DNA of 64,000 nt from Bradyrhizobium forestalis (GTDB taxonomy: Bacteria > Pseudomonadota > Alphaproteobacteria > Rhizobiales > Xanthobacteraceae): the NCBI RefSeq assembly GCF_002795245.1, contig NZ_PGVG01000031.1, positions 1 through 64,000 on the forward strand, read 5' to 3'. The position numbers were made by a program, and so were the translations under genes. The notes under the pieces are model-generated. The model was not told the DNA's origin and ran no database searches. It worked only from the letters and a program-made list of their open reading frames with translations. Positions 18,272-26,450 of this stretch are shown piece by piece (position 1 is the first letter of the stretch; each line of letters opens with the position of its first letter).

Positions 18272-19388
18272 TGAGAAGAACCTTCACGATACGCTCGCTC
18301 GCGTGCCCGTCACCGAACGGGTTATGCGAACGGGCCATGGCCGCATAAGTCTCGTCGTCGTCGAGCAGGCGAAATGTCTCCGCGACGATCTTGTCGTAGT
18401 TCGCGCCGACGAGACGCGCCGTCCCGGCTTCCACCCCCTCGGGGCGCTCGGTCGTGTCGCGCATGACCAGGACTGGTTTCCCGAAAGTGGGAGCCTCCTC
18501 CTGCACGCCACCTGAATCCGTCAGGACCAGATGCGACAACGACAGCAGGCTGACGAAGTCCGTATATTCCTGCGGGGAAATGAGGACGACCCTCGGGTGA
18601 TCCGACAATCGGGACGCAAACAAGTCGCGCACATTCGGATTCGGGTGCACGGGGAGCACCACCGCAACGTCTTCCCTGCGCAGGATCGTTTCCAAGGCGT
18701 TCACGATGTTGATGACGCCGCCGCCGAAATTCTCGCGCCGATGGCAGGTCACCAGGATGATGCGCCGGTTGCCGTGACGCTTCTTGATGCCATCCCAGCG
18801 GCCCGAGAGTCCGGGATCGGATTCGACCATGGCTTTCGCGAGGATGAGAGCGTCCACCACCGTGTTTCCGGTGACGTGGATGCGGTCGTCCGAGACGTTT
18901 TCGGAGCGCAGCGCGCGCGCCGCCCGCTCGGTCGGGGCAAAATGCTGATCTGCGATCGAGCCGACGATCTTGCGGTTCACCTCCTCGGGCCAGGGAGAAA
19001 AGATGTCGCCGCTGCGCAGTCCGGCCTCGATGTGAGAAACTGGTATCCGGTGATAATAGGACGCAAGTGCGCCAGCCATGGCGGTCGCTGTGTCGCCTTG
19101 GACGATAACCCTGGTAGGCCTCACTTTCTCGAGGAGCTCACCGACTTCTCCGAGCAGCCGAGCGGTCAGATGATCCAGCGTCTGATTGGCCGTCATGACG
19201 TTCAGGTCGAAATCCGGGACAACTTTGGCGAGCTTGAGGACCTGATCAAGCAGCTGGCGATGCTGTGCCGTCGCACAGATCGTCAGGGAAATGTCCTTGC
19301 GGTTCTCGGCCTTGAGCCGGTTGATGACCGGAAAGAGCTTGATTGCTTCGGGCCGGGTCCCCAACAGGATGAAGAAATGCTTCTGCAC
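18264..19388 (-). CDS. wecB: UDP-N-acetylglucosamine 2-epimerase (non-hydrolysing)
   Basis: 374 residues. GTRPEAIKLFPVI (10-22), VQGDTATAMAGALASYYHRIPVSHIEAGLRSGD, PEEVNRKIVGSIADQHFAPTE, the HRRENFG motif and DSGGVQEEAPTFGKPVLVMRDTTERPEG are all present, giving a complete WecB-family enzyme that interconverts UDP-GlcNAc and UDP-ManNAc. It starts 3 bp after the GT26 gene ends and overlaps wecC. In this operon it supplies UDP-ManNAc for oxidation to UDP-ManNAcA. It could alternatively act as a WbpI-type epimerase on a diacetamido uronic acid, since WbpI belongs to the same family. Confidence 0.92.
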   Translation of the reverse strand: MQKHFFILLGTRPEAIKLFPVINRLKAENRKDISLTICATAQHRQLLDQVLKLAKVVPDFDLNVMTANQTLDHLTARLLGEVGELLEKVRPTRVIVQGDTATAMAGALASYYHRIPVSHIEAGLRSGDIFSPWPEEVNRKIVGSIADQHFAPTERAARALRSENVSDDRIHVTGNTVVDALILAKAMVESDPGLSGRWDGIKKRHGNRRIILVTCHRRENFGGGVINIVNALETILRREDVAVVLPVHPNPNVRDLFASRLSDHPRVVLISPQEYTDFVSLLSLSHLVLTDSGGVQEEAPTFGKPVLVMRDTTERPEGVEAGTARLVGANYDKIVAETFRLLDDDETYAAMARSHNPFGDGHASERIVKVLLNA

Positions 19389-19391
19389 GTC

Positions 19392-20186
19392 TCACCCTCC
19401 GATCCGACTCGGGCCCGGCGGCACGGGACCCGGCGCACCCAGCGTGTGCTGAATCGCCTGCTTGATGAGCGCCTGCGCCAGGATGCCCGCAAACAGCGTG
19501 TTCGTCGTGGCGTATCGCCACCACATCCTCCCGGGCTCTTGATAGATGCGGTACAGCCATTCGAGGCCCAGCCTCTGAATCCGTGCGGGCGCGCGGCGAA
19601 CGTTGCCTGCGAGAATATCGAACGCACCACCCACACCCATGATGAAAGCTACGCCGAGATCATCGCGGTGAGCAGCCAGAAAGCGCTCCTTCCGCGGTGT
19701 CGGCATGCCGATGAAGAGACAATCGGCCCCGCTGGATCGGATATCCCGAACGACGTCACTCTCCTGCTCGGGCCTGAAGTAGCCGTCATGCCAGCCCGCA
19801 AAGACAAGTGAGGGATGTCTCCCGCGCGCGCGTTGCATTGCCTGGTGCAGCACGGCCTGGGTGGCTCCGAGGAAATACGGCTTGAAGCCTTCCCGCGCAC
19901 ACACCGCGAGCAGTTCGGCCAGGAGATCGACGCCGGCGACCCGCGACGCCGCCGGAAGCCCCACAGCGCGAGCGCCCCAGAGAATCCCCATGCCATCTAT
20001 GCTGACAATGTCGCTGTTGGCGACATCGGCCGCGAGCACAGGATCGGATCGCATCTTGACGAATTTGGCGACGTTCAGCGCCACATGCTGCAGTCGTCGG
20101 CGGCTGCGCATGGCGCCGCACGCCAGCTCTACGGTTTCCGCCATTGTCAGCAGGTCGATGGGGCACGCCAGGAACGATGCACGCAT
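19392..20186 (-). CDS. WecG/TagA/CpsF family glycosyltransferase (GT26)
   Basis: 264 residues. Shows the GT26 signatures: NVAKFVKMRSDPVLAADVANSDIVSIDGMGI (the TagA/WecG block with the catalytic Asp), GVDLLAELL, PYFLGATQAVL and LFIGMPTPRKERF, with FIMGVGGAFDILAGNVRRAP near the end. The ATG at 20186 is chosen because GGAGG lies nine bases upstream. It is the first gene of the operon with wecB and wecC. WecG transfers ManNAcA to undecaprenyl-PP-GlcNAc in common-antigen synthesis, so transfer of ManNAcA (or a derivative) to the lipid-linked EPS unit is the likely role. Confidence 0.88.
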   Translation of the reverse strand: MRASFLACPIDLLTMAETVELACGAMRSRRRLQHVALNVAKFVKMRSDPVLAADVANSDIVSIDGMGILWGARAVGLPAASRVAGVDLLAELLAVCAREGFKPYFLGATQAVLHQAMQRARGRHPSLVFAGWHDGYFRPEQESDVVRDIRSSGADCLFIGMPTPRKERFLAAHRDDLGVAFIMGVGGAFDILAGNVRRAPARIQRLGLEWLYRIYQEPGRMWWRYATTNTLFAGILAQALIKQAIQHTLGAPGPVPPGPSRIGG

Positions 20187-20207
20187 TTGAATCGACCCTC
20201 CAAAACG

Positions 20208-20282
20208 CAATTTGTTTAAGTTGCATTTAAGATTATAATAGCGATAATAAATGGCAAATATTTAATTGCAAGGATTAAATGC
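20208..20282. promoter_or_regulatory. AT-rich divergent promoter island
   Basis: A 75-bp A/T-rich stretch between the leftward GT26 operon and the rightward glycosyltransferase at 20368. A perfect TATAAT is at 20234-20239 on the plus strand. ATTTAA/ATTAAAT elements recur. Confidence 0.5.
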
Positions 20283-20367
20283 ACGCCTCCAATTAGGCGC
20301 GGAATGAGCGTTTCCGCGCCGGCGGACATGCAGCGGGCCAAGGGAAATTAAATAGGGCTTTGATGAA

Positions 20368-21255
20368 ATGATTTCGGTCATCATTCCCCACCTCAACCAG
20401 GCGGAGGCTCTGGAAGCCTGTTTGCGAAGCCTGGATGCGCAGACCCTGTCCCGGGACCTGTTCGAGGTCCTCGTGGTGGACAACGGCTCGGCAATGCCCC
20501 CGGTCGAGGTCGTTGCCGGGCATCCCGACGTAAGGTTGATGTATGAATCGCATCCCGGTCCGGGTCCGGCGCGAAACGCGGGCGCGGCCTATGCGAGGGG
20601 TGACATTCTCGCCTTTATGGACGCCGACTGCCGGGCTCATCCGGACTGGCTGGCCGCGATACACGAGGCGTTCCAGCAAGTCAGGCCGGCGACGATCCTT
20701 GGCGGAGAGGTCCGCATCCGGCCTGCCGTCGAAGGGTGTTTCACCGCGATCGAAGCCTACGAGAGCGTTTTCGGCTTTCGCAATCGCTTGTACGTCACCA
20801 AGCACGGCTACTCGGTCACGGCAAATCTCGCGGTTCGCCGTGCCGACTTTGCGAGGGTCGGACCTTTCCCGGGCATTCAGTTCGCGGAAGACATGCAATG
20901 GGGACAAATGGCCATCCGTGCCGGCTGCGAATTTCGCTACGTCCCCGGGATGGTCGTGTTCCACCCTGCGCGGCGCTCGCTTCGAGAGCTCTATGCAAAA
21001 TGGGATCGCCAAATCACGCACTACCGCAACATGGCACAGGGCGCGCGCGGCTGGCAGCTGCGCTGGCTCGCCATGGCCCTGCTCGTCCTCGCATCACCGG
21101 CGGCCGGCGCAATCACCGTCATGACGAGCGGGCGCCTCCATGGGATCCGCGCCCGCCTCAAAGCAATCGCCGTTCTCTGCGCAGTTCGGAGCCATCGAAC
21201 AGCCAAGATGCTGGCCCTGCTTCGGAGAGAGGGCGCGGTCGTCTGGAATCGCTAA
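20368..21255 (+). CDS. Family 2 glycosyltransferase
   Basis: 295 residues. GT-A start MISVIIPHLNQAEALEACL, VVDNGS, GPGPARNAGAAYARGDILAFMDADCRAHPDW with the DAD metal site, and EDMQWGQMAIRAGCEF as the catalytic ED-type region. A hydrophobic pair of helices lies near residues 230-255, so it is probably attached to the inner membrane. It stands alone after the AT-rich island and its stop overlaps the stop of the convergent gene at 21252. It likely adds one sugar of the EPS repeat; the donor is unknown. Confidence 0.87.
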   Translation: MISVIIPHLNQAEALEACLRSLDAQTLSRDLFEVLVVDNGSAMPPVEVVAGHPDVRLMYESHPGPGPARNAGAAYARGDILAFMDADCRAHPDWLAAIHEAFQQVRPATILGGEVRIRPAVEGCFTAIEAYESVFGFRNRLYVTKHGYSVTANLAVRRADFARVGPFPGIQFAEDMQWGQMAIRAGCEFRYVPGMVVFHPARRSLRELYAKWDRQITHYRNMAQGARGWQLRWLAMALLVLASPAAGAITVMTSGRLHGIRARLKAIAVLCAVRSHRTAKMLALLRREGAVVWNR

Positions 21256-22472
21256 CTGATGCCGCCGCCGTTGCGCTGCGACTGGCCGCCGGGCGGGCAC
21301 GATGGCTGGTCGAAGACCGCGTTGTAGCTGAGGTCCCGCACGTCGGTTCGCCGGCCGAACGACCACAGGATCCAGCCGAGTTCGTAGCTGCGGCACTCGA
21401 GTCGAACTCTCACGTCGGCACTGTCGATCAGCGCCTCCGCGTTTTCGAGCCAAGTGTTTCTGAGCGCGCGCAACATCCGCGGAGCCCTGCTCTTCAGTTC
21501 ATGCTTGCGAACCTGCGAACGGATCGTCAGGCCAAGTTCCGGCGCAAGCATGGTCCGGCCCAGCTGGTTGTGGCCAAGCACCCAATTGAATCCTTTGACC
21601 AGGGCATCCCGCGCTCCCCGTCGTCCAAAACGCTCGGCCCATTCCAGCAGCGCCGGGGCCATTCCATACTGATGGACCGAATAGACCTCGTAGAAATCGA
21701 GGACGCGGCCACTCATCGCATCGAAGAACCACGGCCATTCGCCCTGGGGTCCCTGAAGCGCAATCAGATTGCGCACACAGGTGTCGGCCATGACGAGCGC
21801 GGATACGTCGCCGGTGAATTCACCGTACTGATAGCAGGCGATTGAAAGATAGGTCTGTGTCGCGAATGACGCAAAGCGGCGACGGAAGCCGGACGGCGCA
21901 TCGAAAAACAATCCGGACTCGCTATGGAAACGCTCCTTGAGGAAACGGTAGAGCGGTCCGGCGAAGCATAGCCACTCCCTCTCGCCTGCCCTGGCCTGCG
22001 CGATGACTCCCGTCAGCAGCATGCCGAGGTCCTGGGCCCGAAACGCTCGCCACTGCGGCTCATCCGAAAGAATCGTTTTCAGCTCGAACCTTACCCGCTC
22101 CGGAATGGGAAGGCGGAGCTCGGCGGCGGCCCATAAGGCCATGCCGAACGCATATTTGCGCACAGGAAGCGCGGTGAGACCCATGGCATTTCGATGGAAT
22201 ATCTCTGGGAGATCAATGTCAGCCGGAAGTTCCGCGACCCGCGACATCCCAAGCAAGACATTGAGGGTATAGAACACGTCGCTATGCGCGATCGACTCGT
22301 TCGGCGAAGCCCGCCCGTCGAGGTGATAGATGTGCGACCAACGGCGTTCCCTCGGCAACCAGCAGCGTTCCAGCCCCCTGAGCGCATAGTTCACCAGAGG
22401 GGAGTTTGGCGACAGCTCCTTCGCTGGAGCCGGCACAATGAGCTTCACACTAGAATTTGGACTGATCATCAT
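21252..22472 (-). CDS. Unknown protein, predicted alpha/alpha-toroid (six-hairpin glycosidase-like)
   Basis: 406 residues, no signal peptide. Repeated helical segments with aromatic residues, for example SDVFYTLNVLLG, WPWFFDAMSGRVLDFYEVYSVHQYGMAPALL and FNWVLGHNQLG, suggest an alpha/alpha-toroid like six-hairpin glycosidases or glycan lyases; I do not recognise a specific family. It begins 26 bp after the HlyD gene, so it is the last gene of the secretion operon. Its stop overlaps that of the convergent glycosyltransferase gene. It may process glycan or the secreted protein in the cytosol, but no catalytic residues can be assigned. Confidence 0.65.
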   Translation of the reverse strand: MMISPNSSVKLIVPAPAKELSPNSPLVNYALRGLERCWLPRERRWSHIYHLDGRASPNESIAHSDVFYTLNVLLGMSRVAELPADIDLPEIFHRNAMGLTALPVRKYAFGMALWAAAELRLPIPERVRFELKTILSDEPQWRAFRAQDLGMLLTGVIAQARAGEREWLCFAGPLYRFLKERFHSESGLFFDAPSGFRRRFASFATQTYLSIACYQYGEFTGDVSALVMADTCVRNLIALQGPQGEWPWFFDAMSGRVLDFYEVYSVHQYGMAPALLEWAERFGRRGARDALVKGFNWVLGHNQLGRTMLAPELGLTIRSQVRKHELKSRAPRMLRALRNTWLENAEALIDSADVRVRLECRSYELGWILWSFGRRTDVRDLSYNAVFDQPSCPPGGQSQRNGGGIS

Positions 22473-22498
22473 CGACAGTGCACCATGGTAAATCCGGC

Positions 22499-23926
22499 TC
22501 AGTACTCCCGGATGCTTTCATCCAAGCCGCGAAGCAGGGGATAGAGGAAATATGAAATCACCGTCCGCTGTCCGACCTTCATCTCGGCGGTGACCGCCAT
22601 ACCGGGCATCAACTGAACGCGCTCCGCCGGCAGCCGAAGGTGCGTGTCCCGTAGATCGATCAGTACGCGGTAATAGGGAGCTGACGAACGGCGCGCACCT
22701 TCGGCTTTCGCGTCTGGCGAAAATGAGTCCCGGCTGATGACGCCGACCTCGCCAGTCGCGGTGCCGTACTTCTGGAATGGAAATGCCTCGAACTTGACTC
22801 GTACGGCCTGCCCGACCGTCACCTGCCCGATATCCCTTCCCTCGACGTTGACCTCCGCCCTGAGCGCATCGTCCCGAGGGACCAACACAAACAATGTCTC
22901 GGCCTCGCGGACCACAGAACCTACCGTCCGATTGGCAATTTCGAGTACCACCGCATCCGCCGGCGCGTTCAGCACGATCAATTGCCGGCGGAGCTCGGCC
23001 TTCTTGAACTCCTCGGCAGTGCCATTGCGTTTTGCCAAGGTCTCGACGAGCTCCTGATAGGCAGCGCGGCGAAACTCGGCGGCGAACACCTTCTGGTCTG
23101 CACGGGCCTTGTCCAGGCGATGCATGTTGTCGACGATGCTGCCACGGACCCGCGCCAGGTTGCTTTCGACCTCCAACCGCGCTTCCCGGGATAGCAGGAA
23201 ATTCAGTTTTGAACCGACCTCCTTGGCCATCAACGTATTTCGCATGGCTTCGATGGACTGCATGGTGTCCAGCCGCTGGGTCAGGACCAGTTCCTCGTTC
23301 TGAGCCGTCTTCAGATTGGCCTGCGCGGACGCAATCTGTGCGTCAAAGTTCTGGATCTGAAGGTCGTAAGCCGCCCTCCTCTGCAGGAATACCCTTCTCT
23401 GCAGAGCCTGGTCGGCATTCGCGGTCTCTTCGACGACGTAGTCCGCGCCGTCCAACTCGGCTCGAAGCCGGTCGATGGAGGCATCGAGACCCGCCAGGCG
23501 GCCGCGCAGTTGAGCAAGATCGGCCTCAGAAAATGTCGGATCGAGGATCGCAAGGACGTCGCCGCGATTGACGGAGTCGCCGGCCCTAACACGGATCTCC
23601 CGAATGACCGACGTTTCCAGCGGCTGCACGACCAGGTTTGGACGTGTCGTAATCAGCCTACCCTGTGCCGTCACGATCATATCAACACGCGACACACTTG
23701 CAAAAATGATCGCGGCAACGATGAGCGCGGCGACACAATAGAGCGTGATCCGTCCCACACGCGGTGGGGTCATCTGCTCGATTTCGGCTGCGTCCGTCTG
23801 GAATTGCGCGACAACGCGAGAACCTGTTGGCGCGGCCCTGGGGAGCCGGCGTCTCGAGCGCGAAACGGGCGGAGCCCCGGATCTGCCGGGGGCGGCCTCA
23901 ACTTTGGTCTCTTCAGCCGCGGTCAT
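22499..23926 (-). CDS. Type I secretion membrane fusion protein (HlyD family)
   Basis: 475 residues from ATG 23926, which overlaps the exporter gene stop by ATGA and has GAGG upstream. Short cytosolic N-terminus, one membrane helix at about 60-78, then a lipoyl/barrel-sandwich half (VVQPLETSVIREIRVRAGDSVNRGDVLAILD), a long coiled-coil hairpin (about 140-310), and the second half with APADAVVLEI, GRDIGQVTVGQAV and LMPGMAVTAEMKVGQRTVISYFLYPLLRGLDESIREY, the typical HlyD/PrtE C-terminus. It links the ABC exporter to an outer-membrane channel; no TolC-like gene is in the window. Confidence 0.92.
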   Translation of the reverse strand: MTAAEETKVEAAPGRSGAPPVSRSRRRLPRAAPTGSRVVAQFQTDAAEIEQMTPPRVGRITLYCVAALIVAAIIFASVSRVDMIVTAQGRLITTRPNLVVQPLETSVIREIRVRAGDSVNRGDVLAILDPTFSEADLAQLRGRLAGLDASIDRLRAELDGADYVVEETANADQALQRRVFLQRRAAYDLQIQNFDAQIASAQANLKTAQNEELVLTQRLDTMQSIEAMRNTLMAKEVGSKLNFLLSREARLEVESNLARVRGSIVDNMHRLDKARADQKVFAAEFRRAAYQELVETLAKRNGTAEEFKKAELRRQLIVLNAPADAVVLEIANRTVGSVVREAETLFVLVPRDDALRAEVNVEGRDIGQVTVGQAVRVKFEAFPFQKYGTATGEVGVISRDSFSPDAKAEGARRSSAPYYRVLIDLRDTHLRLPAERVQLMPGMAVTAEMKVGQRTVISYFLYPLLRGLDESIREY

Positions 23927-26127
23927 GCGACCTGCCTCGTCTGCTGGCTCCAGAGATGCCTGTAGAAGGTGCATTTCGACAGCAGCGCGTCGTGACGATC
24001 CACATCGACGATCCGTCCGCGGTCGATCACCAGAATCTGGCTTGCGTCCGACAGCATCGAAAGCCGATGCGATACGATGATGACGGTTCGCCCCTCGGCA
24101 ATGCGTCGCAGGTTGCGCCGAATGATCGCTTCGCTCTCGGAATCCAGTGCGCTGGTGGCTTCGTCGAGGATCAGGATACGCGGGTTCACCATCAATGCCC
24201 GCGCGATCGCAAGCCGCTGCTTCTGTCCGCCTGACAAGTTCGATGCCTGCTCCTCAAGCATGGTATCGAATCCCCTCGGCAGTCGCTCAATGAACTCGTC
24301 GGCGCCGGCAAGCTGAGCCGCCCGGACAACCTCCTCGAAAGTGGCATCACGCCTCACGCAAGCGATGTTTTCCCGGACCGTGCCCCGGAACAGGAAATTC
24401 TCCTGAAGCACGACCCCGAGATTCCGCCGCAGATGGGTGAGATCGATCTCGCGCGAATCGTGACCGTCGATCCGCACCAACCCCTGTTGTACCGGATACA
24501 TTCCCGCGATGAGCCGCGTCAGCGTCGTCTTGCCCGAACCGCTGCGGCCGACAATGCCAAAGATCGAACCTGGCGCGATTGAGAACGACACCTCGTCCAA
24601 AGCCGGCGCACCCTCGCCATAGCGGAACGTAACGTTTTCAAACTCGATCTGGCCGGCGAAGTCGGGCCGCAGGCCCTCGCGATGATCGTCCCGCTCCAGC
24701 TCCCTATTCATGACCTCGCCGAGCATCTTAACGGCCAGCGCAACTTCCTGATATTCGTGCACCATGGTCACCATCTGCACCAGAGGTCCCGAAACCCGTC
24801 CCGCCAGCATGTTGAAGGCGACCAGTGCGCCGATCGTCATCTCGCCGGCGAAGACGTCGAGCGCGCCCAGGGCCACGATGCCGAGCGTCATCATCTTCTC
24901 GAGGAAGCCGGTCAACGCCTGAGCGCCCGCCGAGATTTTTTCGACGCCAAACCGCATCGATACCGCCTGCGCGCAACGATCGTCCCATGTCCTGTTCTGG
25001 CTTGGCTCCATGGCCAGCGACTTCACCGTGCGCATGCCGTGCACGGTCTCGACGAGCAGCGCCTGGCGCCCGGCCTCGGCCTGATAAAGCTGGTAGAGCC
25101 GCCGTCGGAACGGTCCCATCAAAATAGCAATCACGCTCGCGCTGATGGCGGTGAAGGCCAGCACGACGCATGTCAGCTTGATGCTGTAGAGCGCCAGAAC
25201 AGGCAGAAAGACGAAAAGCGAAAGCGCGTCCAAGGCAGTCAGGAACAGCCGGCCGGTCAGGAACTCACGGATTCGTCCGGCCTGCTGCATGTGCTTCACC
25301 AGGACACCGGCCGAGATGCGCTCGAAGAAGGTGACCGGAAGTCCCAAAAGATGCCGAAACGTCCTGGTTGCAACCCGGATGTCGATCTTGTTCGTGGCAT
25401 AGAGCAGCAGGTAGCGTCGCAGGAAGTTGAATATTGCGTCGAAGCAGAGCGCAAGGATCGCACCGGCCGAAAGCACGTAGAGTGTCGTGAGGCTCTCGTG
25501 GACAAGAACCTTGTCGATGACGAGTTGGAAGAAGATCGGAAGCGCCAGCCCCAGCGCATACAGGAACACCGCAGCAATTGCGACGTCGGAAAACAGCCGC
25601 CACTCCCGCAGCATTTCGGGCACGAACCAGCGCAACCCGAAGGACCTCTGGCCCTGCGCTGTAGCGGTCTCGCGCTTGACCAGAACAGCAGTTCCGAACC
25701 ATCTGGCGCAAAACCGGTCCGCTTCGACCAGCAGGTGCTCGCCGCTCCGCTCAGCCAGCGGATCGAGAACCGTTACCGCGTCGCATTCCGGCCTCGCGCC
25801 GACGACCAAGACCCAGTTCCGGTTCGAGAGCTGAACAAGGGCTGGATAGGCTTCGCCGAGCCGGCATATCGCCTTCCAATCGAGCTGCACCACGCGGGCG
25901 CGAAGGCCCGCATCATGGGCCATGCGCAGCAAGAGATCGGTCGAGATGCCGGTCTCGTCGACGGCATAGGCGTGCCGCAGGCGGTCGGAAGGCAGATCGA
26001 TACCGTGATGGGCGGCGACCCTCGACAGGCATTCAAGTGCGGTTTGAGCAGCCCGACGCGGCTCATCCTCCGGCGAAGGCGGTGCCGGTTCACACCTGTC
26101 AATTTCAACGGAAGTTGGTTGAGACAT
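23923..26127 (-). CDS. Type I secretion ABC exporter with C39-like domain (HlyB-type)
   Basis: 734 residues. An N-terminal C39-like domain (about 25-150) lacks the catalytic Cys-His pair: the position equivalent to the peptidase histidine reads NRNWVLVV. So it binds rather than cleaves its substrate. A membrane domain of about six helices follows (about 165-440), then the ATPase with Walker A GRSGSGKTT (near 525), LSGGQKQR (near 630), and Walker B ILILDEATSALD. ATG 26127 is favoured over an upstream TTG at 26196; it overlaps the preceding small gene by 23 bp. It most likely exports the giant protein encoded immediately upstream, and perhaps the signal-less beta-helix protein at 1-1155. Confidence 0.9.
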   Translation of the reverse strand: MSQPTSVEIDRCEPAPPSPEDEPRRAAQTALECLSRVAAHHGIDLPSDRLRHAYAVDETGISTDLLLRMAHDAGLRARVVQLDWKAICRLGEAYPALVQLSNRNWVLVVGARPECDAVTVLDPLAERSGEHLLVEADRFCARWFGTAVLVKRETATAQGQRSFGLRWFVPEMLREWRLFSDVAIAAVFLYALGLALPIFFQLVIDKVLVHESLTTLYVLSAGAILALCFDAIFNFLRRYLLLYATNKIDIRVATRTFRHLLGLPVTFFERISAGVLVKHMQQAGRIREFLTGRLFLTALDALSLFVFLPVLALYSIKLTCVVLAFTAISASVIAILMGPFRRRLYQLYQAEAGRQALLVETVHGMRTVKSLAMEPSQNRTWDDRCAQAVSMRFGVEKISAGAQALTGFLEKMMTLGIVALGALDVFAGEMTIGALVAFNMLAGRVSGPLVQMVTMVHEYQEVALAVKMLGEVMNRELERDDHREGLRPDFAGQIEFENVTFRYGEGAPALDEVSFSIAPGSIFGIVGRSGSGKTTLTRLIAGMYPVQQGLVRIDGHDSREIDLTHLRRNLGVVLQENFLFRGTVRENIACVRRDATFEEVVRAAQLAGADEFIERLPRGFDTMLEEQASNLSGGQKQRLAIARALMVNPRILILDEATSALDSESEAIIRRNLRRIAEGRTVIIVSHRLSMLSDASQILVIDRGRIVDVDRHDALLSKCTFYRHLWSQQTRQVA

Positions 26128-26440
26128 TGGGAGATCGTGAGTTGTCCGAAACTGGCGAGGCGGGCTCGACTCGCGCGTTCGCCTGTGGCGCGACAATCGA
26201 CGCTCTCGGCCGCGAGCGCTGCACGACTCCGGCGTCGACCAGACCCTGAAGCGCGTTCTGCATCACCTCCACGGAGTTCGCGAACGACTCCACGGAGAAG
26301 ATCAGCCTTTGGCGAAAGACCTTCTTGGGCGCGTTGTTGGCGTCACGTTCCGTGGGCGAGAGACTGATCAGGTCCACCCGCACGATCGACCCGCCAATTG
26401 TGACCTCCTCCACCCCGTCGGTATAGATCTCGGCATGCAT
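26105..26440 (-). CDS. Small unknown protein in the type I secretion operon
   Basis: 111 residues, start at 26440 with an excellent AGGAGAA ribosome site. Sequence is acidic/polar with VGGSIVRVDLISLSPTERDA-like start (residues 15-33), PKKVFRQRLIFSVESF, and a helix NSVEVMQNALQGLVDAGVV. No signal peptide, no membrane helix. The gene lies between the giant secreted protein (10 bp) and the exporter (overlap), which argues for a role with secretion, such as chaperone or export factor. No family is recognised. Confidence 0.75.
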   Translation of the reverse strand: MHAEIYTDGVEEVTIGGSIVRVDLISLSPTERDANNAPKKVFRQRLIFSVESFANSVEVMQNALQGLVDAGVVQRSRPRASIVAPQANARVEPASPVSDNSRSPNVSTNFR

Positions 26441-26450
26441 TGCGATTCTC

